Shown here: positions 16,741 to 25,752 of the stretch, in pieces
Numbering within the stretch: position 1 is the first letter of the stretch
Layout: each line of letters begins with the position of its first letter
NCBI RefSeq assembly: GCF_025961835.1
Contig: NZ_JAOQOK010000001.1
Coordinates: 3,380,001 to 3,444,000 of the forward strand
DNA: 64,000 bases
Direction: 5' to 3'
DNA from: Sphingobium sp. B2D3C
Lineage (GTDB): Bacteria > Pseudomonadota > Alphaproteobacteria > Sphingomonadales > Sphingomonadaceae
The notes under the pieces: generated by a model
What the model was told of the DNA's origin: nothing
Databases searched by the model: none
What the model saw: only the letters and a program-made list of their open reading frames with translations
Program-made: the position numbers and the translations under genes

Positions 16741-19700
16741 GTGCGGCACAACATATCGCGGAATCACTTGATGGCATCTGTTGGGGCGGTCGCCCTGGGA
16801 TGCATTTGCTCAGCAGCACCTGTGCATGCGCAAGATGGGGAGGGGGCCGGGTCCCCTGAAGCGCGGGCCGCCGCGGAGCAGGAGTCGATCGTCGTCACCG
16901 GATCACGCATCCGTACCAGCGGTTTCAACTCCCCTCAGCCGCTTACCGTGATTGGCGCCGAGCAGATCAGGAACCTCGTGCAGACCAATTCGCAGGATGT
17001 TCTCAACAGCATCCCTCAGATCACCAGTGCCATTTCCGACACCAACCCGGGCAATGCGTCTGGCGCGGAGGTGGGGTCGGCGACGGCGAACCTCCGTGGC
17101 CTGAACCCTTTTTACGGAACCCGCACGCTCACGCTGGTGAACACCCGCCGCTTCGTGCCGACCGGGGACGGCGGGGCCGTTGACCTCAACCTCATTCCCA
17201 GCGCCCTGATTGCGCGGGTGGAGACCGTGACGGGTGGCGCCTCGGCCGCCTATGGCTCGGATGCTGTCGCGGGGGTCGTGAATATCATCCTCGACAATAA
17301 GATGACGGGCCTGCGCGCGCAGGTTGATTCCGGCCTCACCTTTCGTGGCGACGGGCGCAAGATCCATGGGTCGCTGGCCTATGGCACCTCTTTCGCGGGG
17401 GATCGCGGTCACATCATCGTCGGGGTCGAATATCAGGATCAGGACGAGATCGAGAGCTGTTTCAATGCCCGTCGCTGGTGTCAGGCCGGCTGGGATATCT
17501 TCGAGAACGCCAACAATATCCTGCCCAATGGCCAACCGTCGGGATACAATGTTCCGGGCTCGCCGGGCTTCGGGCTGCCCAACTATGTTTTGGGCCGGGA
17601 TTCCGCGCTGGCATTCAACACACCTTATGGCGTCGTGCGCAATCGCGCGCCCGCCCCGCTCGCGGCACGCAACTATCGGTTCACGGCTGATGGCAGGGGA
17701 ATCGTGCCCTTCGATCAGGGCGAGTTCGTCAACAACAGCACCATCGGCCAGGTCCAAGGCAGCGATGGCATTTCGAACTATGACGATGCCAGCCTTCAGG
17801 CCGGGCTGGAGCGCATTGTCGCTTATACGGCCGCGGAATTTGCCCTCAGCGATAGCCTGACGCTTTCCGGAGAGTTCAACTATGGCAAGCGGATCGCCCG
17901 AGCCGCCACGCTGACGGCAGGTCCGCGATCCACCTTCTTCGTAAAAGCCACCAACCCTTATGTTCCGCCGGAGCTTGCCGCTCTGCTGGGCGGTGCCTCA
18001 TTCAGTTTCGGCAAGGATCTTGACGGTCAGATCCCGTCCTACAGCCGCGCGGAGGTGGAAGTGTACCGGGGCGTGATTGCCCTCTCGGGCGATCTCGGGG
18101 GCAGCTGGAAATGGGACGCCTATTATCAATATGGGCATAATGAGCGTAATCAGATGCGCAATCGCTCGCGCGTCAACACGCCCTTCACCTTCGCTCTCGA
18201 TGCCGTTCGCGCGCCGGCGGGCAATGTGTTGGGGGCCGCTCCTGGCACGATCGTATGCGCCGAGTTGTTGAAGCCGAACCCCAACCCCATTGCGGTCGGT
18301 TGCTCTCCGGCAAACTTCTTCGGCCTCGACAATCTGACGCAAGCCGCGATCGATTATGTCTATCGGCCGGTGTTCGAGGACTTCGTCTATGATCAGCACG
18401 TCCTGGCCGCGAGCATCACCGGCGATCTGTTTGGCGGCATCGGCGCGGGGCCGATCGGCTTTGCGGCGGGCGGCGAGTACCGGACGGAAAGCGGCAATGT
18501 CACCCATGGCGACATTCCCAACTATCTTGATTACGCCTTCACCTTCGGCCTCGATTACGGCGGAAGCATCAAGGTGCTTGAAGGCTTTACGGAACTCAAC
18601 GCGCCTTTGCTGGCCGGGCTGCCAGGAGCCGAGCGGCTCGATCTGAACGGCGCAATCCGGTACACGCGCAACAGCGCCAAGAACCGCATCACCGACGAAG
18701 CGAAATCGACGACCGCCACCAGCTGGAAGCTCAGCGCCATTTACGAGCCAGTGCGGGGCGTGCGGTTTCGTGGATCGCGGTCCCGCGATATCCGCGCTGC
18801 GGGCTTCCGGGAGCTGTTCCTGCAGCAGGTGCCGACCGATCCTGGCACCTCGCAGGGCACCGTCCGCAATCCCAATGGTCCTGGCGGCAACGCCAATGAT
18901 GCCACGCCGATCCTGAGCGGCGGCAGCTTCCAGCTGGGCGCCGAGAAGGCCGATACGACGACGGCCGGGATCGTGCTGCAACCTGCCTTCGTCCCAGGTC
19001 TGCGCTTTTCGGCGGACTGGTTCGAGATCAAGCTCAAGGATGCGGTCACCACGCTGTCGGGCCAGTCGATTGTCGACCTGTGCGATCAGTTCGACACCTT
19101 CTGCGACCGCATAACATTCAACGGCGGCAATCTGGCCGACATCAGCTTCATCGATGCCCGTCAGGTCAATCTGGGCCTGATCACTTATCGCGGTCTTGAT
19201 TTCGAGCTGGAGTACAATCTTCCGCTGTCCGACGTGGCAAGCAATTGGGACGGCGCGCTCACCCTGCGGGTACTTGCGGCGCATCAATATGATCTCAAGG
19301 TCCAACCAGACCCCAATGTCCGCGCCCTCGACTATGCCGGCATGACAGGGCCTCTTGTGGGCCGGGCGGACTTCAATCCGGCGCCGGCGTGGCGGTGGAA
19401 TGCATCGGTCACTTACAATCAGGGTGGCTTTACGAGTGTCTTGCAGGTGCGGCGGATCGGCTCCGGCATTGGCGACGTGACCAAGGTCGGCCCTGAGGAT
19501 GAGGGCTATGATCCTTCTCTTCCCAACAGCATCAGCGTCAATCGTTTCGACGGTGCGACCTATGTGGATCTGGCGATGACCTATCGCATCCCCTTCGGCT
19601 CGGGCGATCAGAACTTCGAGATTTTCGGAAAGATCGAAAATCTGTTCGATAAATCTCCGCCGATTGCGGTTGCTACCGGCGGGAGCGGCGGCTCGCCTTA

Positions 19701-19770
19701 CCCCACGAACCCGGTGTTCTTCGACACGCTGGGCGCTCGCTTCCAGACCGGTGTTCGGGTGAGATACTGA
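16741..19770 (+). CDS. TonB-dependent outer-membrane receptor 1
   Basis: This 1009-residue protein has a signal peptide (MASVGAVALGCICSAAPVHAQ, counting from the internal ATG at 16771). A plug domain follows (ESIVVTGSRIRTSGFNSPQPLTVIGAEQI; VETVTGGASAAYGSDAVAGVVNIIL), and then a 22-strand-type barrel ending in TGVRVRY with a C-terminal aromatic. The protein is of the large sphingomonad type that often serves oligosaccharide, peptide or aromatic uptake. The GTG at 16741 follows GGGGAGA; either start is possible. It is convergent with the pcaF end of the gene train and preceded by an operator-like palindrome. The substrate is unknown; the neighbouring catabolic genes suggest an aromatic or organic-acid ligand. 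Confidence 0.93.
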   Translation: MRHNISRNHLMASVGAVALGCICSAAPVHAQDGEGAGSPEARAAAEQESIVVTGSRIRTSGFNSPQPLTVIGAEQIRNLVQTNSQDVLNSIPQITSAISDTNPGNASGAEVGSATANLRGLNPFYGTRTLTLVNTRRFVPTGDGGAVDLNLIPSALIARVETVTGGASAAYGSDAVAGVVNIILDNKMTGLRAQVDSGLTFRGDGRKIHGSLAYGTSFAGDRGHIIVGVEYQDQDEIESCFNARRWCQAGWDIFENANNILPNGQPSGYNVPGSPGFGLPNYVLGRDSALAFNTPYGVVRNRAPAPLAARNYRFTADGRGIVPFDQGEFVNNSTIGQVQGSDGISNYDDASLQAGLERIVAYTAAEFALSDSLTLSGEFNYGKRIARAATLTAGPRSTFFVKATNPYVPPELAALLGGASFSFGKDLDGQIPSYSRAEVEVYRGVIALSGDLGGSWKWDAYYQYGHNERNQMRNRSRVNTPFTFALDAVRAPAGNVLGAAPGTIVCAELLKPNPNPIAVGCSPANFFGLDNLTQAAIDYVYRPVFEDFVYDQHVLAASITGDLFGGIGAGPIGFAAGGEYRTESGNVTHGDIPNYLDYAFTFGLDYGGSIKVLEGFTELNAPLLAGLPGAERLDLNGAIRYTRNSAKNRITDEAKSTTATSWKLSAIYEPVRGVRFRGSRSRDIRAAGFRELFLQQVPTDPGTSQGTVRNPNGPGGNANDATPILSGGSFQLGAEKADTTTAGIVLQPAFVPGLRFSADWFEIKLKDAVTTLSGQSIVDLCDQFDTFCDRITFNGGNLADISFIDARQVNLGLITYRGLDFELEYNLPLSDVASNWDGALTLRVLAAHQYDLKVQPDPNVRALDYAGMTGPLVGRADFNPAPAWRWNASVTYNQGGFTSVLQVRRIGSGIGDVTKVGPEDEGYDPSLPNSISVNRFDGATYVDLAMTYRIPFGSGDQNFEIFGKIENLFDKSPPIAVATGGSGGSPYPTNPVFFDTLGARFQTGVRVRY

Positions 19771-19776
19771 TGCTGA

Positions 19777-19801
19777 GGGAGGGTCGGTTTTCGGCCCTCC
19801 C
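19777..19801. terminator. Bidirectional terminator between TonB receptor 1 and pcaF
   Basis: GGGAGGG (19777-19783) pairs exactly with CCCTCCC (19795-19801) around an 11-nt loop containing TTTT. It lies 6 nt after the receptor stop and 55 nt beyond the pcaF stop on the other strand. No long T-tract follows. Confidence 0.55.
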
Positions 19802-19856
19802 GTTCAAGGCCGGCGCCTAGCGTGGGTTGTTTCGTGTAAGTTCTGAAACCGCCTGT

Positions 19857-21065
19857 TCAGACGCGCTCCACCGCCAGCGCCAGACCCATGCCCACGCCCA
19901 CGCAAAGGGTGGCGAGCCCGCGTTTGCCACCGGTCTCTTCCAACTGACGCACCAATGTCAGCGCGAGGCGGGCGCCCGACATGCCGAGCGGATGCCCCAG
20001 CGCGATGGCGCCGCCATGCGCATTGACGTGCGCCACATCGTCCTCCAGCCCGAGCAACCGGAGGACCGCCAGGCTCTGGCTGGCAAAAGCTTCGTTCAGT
20101 TCGATCGCGTCGAAGTCGCGGATGGTGAGATCGAGACGCTGCATCAGCTTCTGCGTGGCCGGCACCGGGCCGATTCCCATTAGCCCGGGCTCTACGCCCG
20201 CCGCCGCCGCGCCGAGGATGCGCGCACGCGGCGTCAGCCCGAAGGTCTTCGCAGCCTGCTCGGTCGCGATGATCATCGCCGCCGCGCCATCATTGATGCC
20301 GGACGCATTGCCGGCGGTGACGGTGCCCTCCGCACCGAACAAGGGCTTCAGCCGCGAGAGCGTTTCAAGGGAGGTGGTAGGGCGCGGGTGCTCGTCGAAG
20401 GACATGAGATCCGTCTCTCCACGCACCTTTCCCGGCACCGCGACGGGCAGAATTTCCCCATCGTGAAAGCCGCTGCTCTTGGCCGCGGCGGCACGCTGCT
20501 GGCTGCGGAGCGCAAATTCATCCTGATCCGCGCGGCTGATCTGGTATGCCGATGCGACATTCTCGGCCGTTCGCGGCATCGTCTCCGTACCGTAGGCGGC
20601 ATCCAGCGCTGGATTAATGAAGCGCCAGCCCATTGTGGTATCCATCAACTGCTGATCGCGGTCGAAAGCGCCTGTGGCCTTGCCCATGACAAGCGGCGCG
20701 CGGCTCATGCTCTCCACACCGCCGGCCAGCGCAAGTTCCATCTCGCCTGTGCCGATCGCGCGCGCGGCCGCGCTGACGGCCTCCAGACCCGAAGCGCACA
20801 GGCGGTTATGGGTGACGCCCGGCACCGTGACAGGTAGCCCGGCAAGCAAGAGGCTCATCCGCGCGACATTGCGATTGTCCTCGCCCGCCTGATTGGCGCA
20901 TCCGTAGAACACCTCCTCGATCGCGGCTGGGTCGAGTTGCGGATTGCGTTCGAGCAGCGCCTTGATGGGCAGCGCGCCCAGATCGTCCGCCCTTATGCCG
21001 GAGAGGCTCCCGCCATAGCGCCCGATCGGTGTACGGATGGCATCGCAGATGAAGGCCTCTCTCAT
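19857..21065 (-). CDS. pcaF: 3-oxoadipyl-CoA thiolase (PcaF type)
   Basis: This 402-residue thiolase has the nucleophile Cys in NRLCASGLEAV (about 90), GGVESMSRAPLVMGKATGAF, the His of GHPLGMSGAR (about 357) and the second Cys of LCVGVGMG. DTTMGWRFINP and the overall spacing match beta-ketoadipyl-CoA thiolases better than acetoacetyl-CoA thiolases. It would cleave 3-oxoadipyl-CoA to succinyl-CoA and acetyl-CoA. The ATG at 21065 overlaps the pcaJ stop (ATGA). As the last gene of the train it supplies the exit to the TCA cycle. Confidence 0.87.
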   Translation of the reverse strand: MREAFICDAIRTPIGRYGGSLSGIRADDLGALPIKALLERNPQLDPAAIEEVFYGCANQAGEDNRNVARMSLLLAGLPVTVPGVTHNRLCASGLEAVSAAARAIGTGEMELALAGGVESMSRAPLVMGKATGAFDRDQQLMDTTMGWRFINPALDAAYGTETMPRTAENVASAYQISRADQDEFALRSQQRAAAAKSSGFHDGEILPVAVPGKVRGETDLMSFDEHPRPTTSLETLSRLKPLFGAEGTVTAGNASGINDGAAAMIIATEQAAKTFGLTPRARILGAAAAGVEPGLMGIGPVPATQKLMQRLDLTIRDFDAIELNEAFASQSLAVLRLLGLEDDVAHVNAHGGAIALGHPLGMSGARLALTLVRQLEETGGKRGLATLCVGVGMGLALAVERV

Positions 21066-21739
21066 GCCTCTTGCCCCGGTCCGCAGAAGCCTCGCGCTCC
21101 GGCCGCGAGCTCCAAGGGGACCCCGGTGAGCGCACGGAGATCGTCAAGGCCGAGGCCATCCACCATGTCGATGACGCGGGCGCCTGCCTGCCCGACCTCG
21201 AAGGTCGCAAGATCGGTATACACCCGGGACACGCAGGCCAGCCCTGTCAGCGGATAGCTGCACTCGGCCACCAGCTTGCTTTTCCCCTGCCGGGTAAGCA
21301 GGTCCATCATCACGAAGGTCTGCCGGGCGCCGATCGCGAGATCCATCGCGCCTCCGACAGCCGGGATCGCGCCTTCCTCGCCGGTGTGCCAGTTGGCAAG
21401 ATCGCCGGTCACGGACACCTGATAGGCGCCCATCACGCATATATCGATATGGCCGCCCCTCATCATCGCGAAGCTGTCTGCATGGTGAAAATAGGCGCCG
21501 CCGGGCAGCAGGGTGACCGGCTGCTTGCCCGCGTTGATCAGTTCCCAATCCTCCTCGCCCGGCGCTGGCGCAGGCCCCATGGCGAGCAGTCCATTTTCGC
21601 TTTGCAGGAAGATGTCGCGGTCTGCTGGCAGATAGTCCGCGATCTTGGTTGGCAGTCCGATGCCGAGATTGACATAGGCGCCCTCCGGGATGTCCTGCGC
21701 CACGCGCTGGGCGAGCTGATTGCGATCGCGTCGGTTCAT
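21062..21739 (-). CDS. pcaJ: 3-oxoadipate CoA-transferase subunit B (PcaJ type)
   Basis: This 225-residue protein carries YVNLGIGLPTKIADYLP and the catalytic glutamate in SENGLLAMGP, the signature of the beta subunit of family-I CoA transferases. GGAYFHHADSFAMMRGGHIDICVMGAYQVS is also conserved. With PcaI it moves CoA from succinyl-CoA to 3-oxoadipate. The internal ATG at 21739 is chosen; longer readings overlap pcaI. Discrimination from succinyl-CoA:acetoacetate transferase rests on linkage to pcaF. Confidence 0.85.
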   Translation of the reverse strand: MNRRDRNQLAQRVAQDIPEGAYVNLGIGLPTKIADYLPADRDIFLQSENGLLAMGPAPAPGEEDWELINAGKQPVTLLPGGAYFHHADSFAMMRGGHIDICVMGAYQVSVTGDLANWHTGEEGAIPAVGGAMDLAIGARQTFVMMDLLTRQGKSKLVAECSYPLTGLACVSRVYTDLATFEVGQAGARVIDMVDGLGLDDLRALTGVPLELAAGARGFCGPGQEA

Positions 21740-21752
21740 GGCAGGATTCTCC

Positions 21753-22436
21753 TCATGCGGCGGCCACGCGCCGGCGATCGACCTGCACCACCCGCTGGAC
21801 AAAGATGCCGGGCGTCACGATCGCTTCAGGATCGAGGGCGCCCAGCGGGACGATTTCGGACAGCTGAGCGATGCACGTTCTGGACGCCATCGCCATGATC
21901 GGGCCGAAGTTGCGGGCCGTCTTGCTGTAGACGAGATTGCCCCAGCGGTCGCCGCGGTGTGCCCTGATCAGCGCGAAGTCCGCCGAGATCGGATATTCCA
22001 GCACATAATCGCGCTCGCCGATGCGGCGGGTTTCCTTGCCCTCTGCGAGTTGCGTGCCAAAGCCGGTGGGCGTGAAGATGGCGCCAAGGCCCGCACCGGC
22101 GGCCTGTATCCGCGCCGCGAGATTGCCTTGCGGCACGAGTTCGAGCTCGATCTCTCCGGCCCGATAGCGCGCGTCGAAATGGTGGGAATCCACTTGGCGC
22201 GGGAAGGAGCAGATGATCTTCGCGACGCATCCGGCCCGGATCAAAGCTGCGAGGCCGGTTTCGCCATTGCCCGCATTGTTGCTGATGATGGTGAGGTTGC
22301 CCGCGCCCCGCGCAATCAGCGCGTCGACGAGGTCGTCCGGCATGCCAGCGGTTCCAAACCCGCCGATCATCACCGAGGCGCCATCAGGAATATCCGCTGT
22401 CGCCTCGATCAGGGATGCAAAGGTCTTGTCGATCAT
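21753..22436 (-). CDS. pcaI: 3-oxoadipate CoA-transferase subunit A (PcaI type)
   Basis: This 227-residue alpha subunit has VMIGGFGTAGMPDDLVDALIARGAGNLTIISNNAG and the EGKETRRIGERDYVLEYPISADFALIRAHRGDRWGNLVY region. It is the partner of the next gene, 13 nt away. The ATG at 22436 is preferred over a TTG at 22457; neither has a strong Shine-Dalgarno. About 100 nt separate it from the MFS gene, so a separate promoter for pcaIJF is possible. Confidence 0.85.
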   Translation of the reverse strand: MIDKTFASLIEATADIPDGASVMIGGFGTAGMPDDLVDALIARGAGNLTIISNNAGNGETGLAALIRAGCVAKIICSFPRQVDSHHFDARYRAGEIELELVPQGNLAARIQAAGAGLGAIFTPTGFGTQLAEGKETRRIGERDYVLEYPISADFALIRAHRGDRWGNLVYSKTARNFGPIMAMASRTCIAQLSEIVPLGALDPEAIVTPGIFVQRVVQVDRRRVAAA

Positions 22437-22535
22437 GATGTTAAATCCAGGAGGCAAAAACCGAGTGGATCACGCGGGGTAGGGCAGGGGGCGAACGCCG
22501 ATCCGCCCAAGGCGCCCATGTCCCGCCGCCATCGG

Positions 22536-23834
22536 CTAGCCGGAGCGGGTTTGCTCCGTCTCAAACCGGGAGGCGACAAAGATCAGAAAGCCGCCAACGG
22601 CCGCCGAGCACGCCACGATTCCCATCGAATAGCGCAACGCGTGGACGCCAAGATCGGCGAAGATCGTATCGTTCATCAGGCCGATGCTGGTGGGCCCGAT
22701 GAGATCGGCCAGAAAATTGCTGGCGAGGAGCGCGAAGGCCAACCCTGTCGCGCGCAGACCGGCGCCCGATACGTCCATGCAGATGGCAACCGTCGACGCT
22801 TGCGACCCCATGATCAGCATTCCGGTCAGCAGATAGGCGGGCATCCACACCCAATAGTCGTCTGCCATCAGATAGGTCATTTCGGCTGGCGCCCCAAGCA
22901 TCAGCATGATCCCCGGCACCCAGAAGCGCCAGCGATGGTCCCGCCGGGCCAGTCGGTCGGTGACCCATGCGCCGACCAGTGCGCCGATCAGCAAGGCCGG
23001 GCCGCGCGAAATTCCCGAAAGCACGCCAATTTCCGTGGGAGACAGTTCCCGAACGCGAACGAGGAAGGCCGGCGCCCAAACGCTGTTGGCCTGCAACGTC
23101 ACGCCAGCCAGCGCGAACCCGGTGATCACGAGCAGGAAAGCCGGCGAGCGGCGCCACTGAGCCCAGGCCGCTTTCAGGCTGACAGGCGCAATGGCCTTGC
23201 CTTGGGCATCCTTCTCGCGCTCCGGCTCGCGCACGGTGAAGATGGCCAACGGCACGAGGATGATCGCCGGCAAAGCCAGAACGTAGAAAGACGCACGCCA
23301 GCCGTAGCGATCCGTGACGTAGCCGAGGCTGCTCATCATCACGAGAACGATGATCGCGCCGAAAATCCGCAGGCTCGCAAGGGCCATCCGGCGGTTTTGA
23401 GGCGGCACCAGATCGTTGACCATCGCGCTGGAAGGGGCGTTACCCGATGCCTCGCCGATCCCGAGCAGCATGCGCGTGAACAGCAGGCCGACAAAGCTGG
23501 TGACCATCCCCATCAAGCCGATGATCAGGCTGTAAAAGCCGAAACCGATGGCGATGATGTCGCGACGGCTGTAGCGATCGGCCAGACGCGCCAGGGGCAC
23601 GCCGGCGACGGCATTCAGCAGGAAGAAGCCGATGCCCGCGGCCAGGCTCATCTGGGTATCGGTCGCACCGAGCTCGAGTTTGATCGGCTCCAGATTGAGC
23701 GCCAGCAAGCCGCGATCGACCATGTTAAAGCCGCTGAAAATCCCCAGGATCGTCAGTGCCCAGAGCTGGTGACTGGAGAATTTGGTGGCGGCTGGCTTGA
23801 GAGCGCCACCGGCAAGGCCCGGCCGAGCATCCAT
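22536..23834 (-). CDS. MFS transporter
   Basis: This 432-residue protein has 12 predicted membrane helices and the MFS loop motif LARLADRYSRRDII between helices 2 and 3. GIGEASGNAPSSAMVNDLVPPQNRRMALASLRIFGAIIVLVMMSSLG is a motif of the spinster-like/aromatic acid subgroup. It probably imports the substrate or an intermediate of the surrounding pathway. The start overlaps the EF-hand gene by a few bases (ATG at 23834, or TTG at 23840), so the two are translationally coupled. The substrate cannot be read from sequence. Confidence 0.88.
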   Translation of the reverse strand: MDARPGLAGGALKPAATKFSSHQLWALTILGIFSGFNMVDRGLLALNLEPIKLELGATDTQMSLAAGIGFFLLNAVAGVPLARLADRYSRRDIIAIGFGFYSLIIGLMGMVTSFVGLLFTRMLLGIGEASGNAPSSAMVNDLVPPQNRRMALASLRIFGAIIVLVMMSSLGYVTDRYGWRASFYVLALPAIILVPLAIFTVREPEREKDAQGKAIAPVSLKAAWAQWRRSPAFLLVITGFALAGVTLQANSVWAPAFLVRVRELSPTEIGVLSGISRGPALLIGALVGAWVTDRLARRDHRWRFWVPGIMLMLGAPAEMTYLMADDYWVWMPAYLLTGMLIMGSQASTVAICMDVSGAGLRATGLAFALLASNFLADLIGPTSIGLMNDTIFADLGVHALRYSMGIVACSAAVGGFLIFVASRFETEQTRSG

Positions 23835-23836
23835 AA

Positions 23837-24109
23837 TCAATCCTTCCGAGCAGCGCCGCGCCGAGACCGGACCTCGGCGGGTTCAAGTATGCCGTTGCGG
23901 TTGGTATCCTGGGCATCGAAAGCGGCAGCCTTTCGACCGCCGGATGCCCATTCCGCCCGCGAAAGCTGGCCGTTCCCGTCGCTATCCAGCGTCGCGAGGG
24001 CGCCCAGCCGGGCCGATGGCGGTAATGGCTTGAGCGTGAAGAGCCCGAAGGCGCCGACGCATGACGATGTCACTGCGCAACCTATGCCGATCAACTGTGG
24101 CCAGTTCAT
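23837..24109 (-). CDS. Small EF-hand protein
   Basis: This 90-residue protein has an N-terminal hydrophobic segment (LIGIGCAVTSSCVGAFGLFTL), probably a signal peptide or anchor. Two EF-hand loops follow: DSDGNGQLSRAEW (about 42-54) and DTNRNGILEPAEV (about 68-80), with the Asp/Asn ligands and invariant Gly in place. It likely binds Ca2+ in the periplasm or at the membrane. Its stop is fused to the start of the MFS gene. Two-EF-hand exported proteins are frequent in sphingomonads, but I know of no reason for one in an aromatic transport operon. Confidence 0.8.
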   Translation of the reverse strand: MNWPQLIGIGCAVTSSCVGAFGLFTLKPLPPSARLGALATLDSDGNGQLSRAEWASGGRKAAAFDAQDTNRNGILEPAEVRSRRGAARKD

Positions 24110-24240
24110 TGCATCCCTCCGGCTCGACAGCGCGCCCTCATCAGCGCACGCTCTCCCTCACATAAAACCTATATATCCAGATTAACGGCCTAGTAAAGCG
24201 GAGATTGGGAGGAAATGGCCACAAAAGGTCCGTTTCAAGC
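24110..24240. promoter_or_regulatory. Putative internal promoter/operator region of the catabolic train
   Basis: This 131-bp gap between the GntR gene and the EF-hand gene is AT-rich near 24160-24200. It contains TAAAACCTA (24163-24171), whose reverse complement TAGGTTTTA also lies upstream of the hydratase alpha gene (28771-28779). It is a candidate regulator-binding region; no palindrome as clear as that at 29736 is present. Confidence 0.35.
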
Positions 24241-25017
24241 CTATTTGGACTTGATGTTGAGACGGACGACGTCCCCTCGATAAGTGTTCCGCGCAAACAG
24301 CACGAGAATGCCGTCCGCATCGACCACATAGCGCTCGATCTGCGCGACAGGGGCGTTGAGCGGGATCTGGAGAGAGACCGACGCGTCGAGATCCGCTACG
24401 CCGATGGTCATGATCTGCTCCACATCGGCAATGGCGAGGCCATCGATGTCGGCGACCAGCTTCAACGCCGTCTTGCTTGTGAACGCCGCGCGCGGAATCT
24501 TGTTCGCCCAGCGCTCGGAAATGAAGACCTCGGCGATCATATAGGGCTGGTCATCGCGCCAATGCCGGCGGCTGAGCTTGCGATAGGCCCCGTCGGCAAC
24601 GCCAAACTCGATCGTTCCAGCGATGCCGACCTTGCGTTCTTCGCCGATCAGTTCGATCTGCGCGCCTTCGCGCGCCTGGAGCAGGCCGAGGAAGTTGGTC
24701 TCCAACTGGCACCAGATCTGATCGCGCGGTGCGCCGGTGACGAACGTGCCTTTGGCGCGGTATCGGCGGATCAGACCTTCCTCGGCCAACATGCCGAGGG
24801 CCTGCCGGACCGTCTCCCGCGCCACGTCATAGGACAGGGCCAGCTCAACGACGGTCGGTATCTGGCTGCCGACCTCCCACACACCCGTCTCGATATGGCG
24901 GCGGAAGACGGCCGCGAGTTGATGATAGCGCGCGATGCCCCGGCTGCCGGGGTCGGCGGCTCCTGCGGGCCGGCCACCGGGGCCTTTCGGATTGGACCGG
25001 GTTGAATGCGTGCTCAC
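24241..25017 (-). CDS. GntR family regulator, HutC/UTRA type
   Basis: This 258-residue protein has a GntR winged helix (about 28-95: IARYHQLAAVFRRHIETGVWEVGSQIPTVVELALSYDVARETVRQALGMLAEEGLIRRYRAKGTFV). A UTRA ligand domain follows (about 115-255), with YRKLSRRHWRDDQPYMIAEVFI and RNTYRGDVVRLNI at the end. HutC-type regulators bind small organic effectors and usually repress the operon they sit in. It lies inside the train, between the aldolase and the EF-hand/MFS genes, so it is the prime candidate for controlling them. Confidence 0.9.
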   Translation of the reverse strand: MSTHSTRSNPKGPGGRPAGAADPGSRGIARYHQLAAVFRRHIETGVWEVGSQIPTVVELALSYDVARETVRQALGMLAEEGLIRRYRAKGTFVTGAPRDQIWCQLETNFLGLLQAREGAQIELIGEERKVGIAGTIEFGVADGAYRKLSRRHWRDDQPYMIAEVFISERWANKIPRAAFTSKTALKLVADIDGLAIADVEQIMTIGVADLDASVSLQIPLNAPVAQIERYVVDADGILVLFARNTYRGDVVRLNIKSK

Positions 25018-25029
25018 AGCCTGTCTCCG

Positions 25030-25752
25030 TTACAAAGAGTCCGCCATTAGCTGCCGGGCTGCCTTCCGTAAAAGGCTTTGATCGCTCCCCATGATATACC
25101 AATTGGCACCCATGTCCGAGAAGTAACGGCGCTCCGCCTCACTGGAGACGACGACGCCCTTGATCTTTTCGCTGTCTGCCACGGCCTGAAAAATCGAGGT
25201 CACGATCGCTTCGACAGCAGGGGAGGAAGCGTCGCTTTCGCCCAAGGCGACGGCGAGGTCCGCCCGACCGATTACGATCCCGTCGACGCCCTCAAGCTCC
25301 AGAATCGCTTTCGCCTCAAGTGCCGCGTCCGGATGTTCGATTTGCACCAGAACAAGGACATCGTCCGCGGCATCGATGACGTCGCGCATCGAGCCCGAGC
25401 CGTAATTTGCGTGGCGCGGTGCGCTCGAATAGCCTCTTTTGCCGCCCTTATAGCGGGCGCTCGCGACCACCGCGCGTGCCATCTCGACCGACGCGACATG
25501 GGGAACCATGATCCCGGCGGCGCCAAGATCCAGAGCGCTGCAGATCGAGCTGCTCTGGGCGTCGGCAACCCGCACCAACAAGGGCAACTGTGCCGCGCGT
25601 CCTGCCAGCATCATGAGATCGAGCATGCCACGGTCGAAAGGGCCATGCTCCGCATCGATCACCGCGAAGTCCGGCTTCTCCAGTGCCAGGATTTCGACAA
25701 TCTGGGGCGCCGGAGTCTTGATGAACAGCCCGCGAGGCGCTTCCCGGCTCAT
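25030..25752 (-). CDS. HpcH/HpaI family class II aldolase
   Basis: This 240-residue protein contains DFAVIDAEHGPFD (the conserved D-x-EHGP segment), GAAGIMVPHVASVEMARAVV, VLVLVQIEHPDA (metal-binding Glu) and VDGIVIGRADLAVALG, all typical of pyruvate-dependent HpaI/RhmA aldolases. These cleave 4-hydroxy-2-oxo acids to pyruvate or oxaloacetate plus an aldehyde or keto acid. The ATG at 25752 overlaps the cupin gene stop (ATGA). The substrate is unknown; the adjacent hydratase suggests it acts on the hydrated product of that enzyme. Confidence 0.88.
   Translation of the reverse strand: MSREAPRGLFIKTPAPQIVEILALEKPDFAVIDAEHGPFDRGMLDLMMLAGRAAQLPLLVRVADAQSSSICSALDLGAAGIMVPHVASVEMARAVVASARYKGGKRGYSSAPRHANYGSGSMRDVIDAADDVLVLVQIEHPDAALEAKAILELEGVDGIVIGRADLAVALGESDASSPAVEAIVTSIFQAVADSEKIKGVVVSSEAERRYFSDMGANWYIMGSDQSLLRKAARQLMADSL

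Noticed and set aside
21720..24185. 821-codon plus-strand open frame across pcaI, the MFS gene and the EF-hand gene
   Set aside because: It runs opposite to well-recognised genes, is low-complexity (Arg/Gln/His/Asp-rich) and results from high GC.
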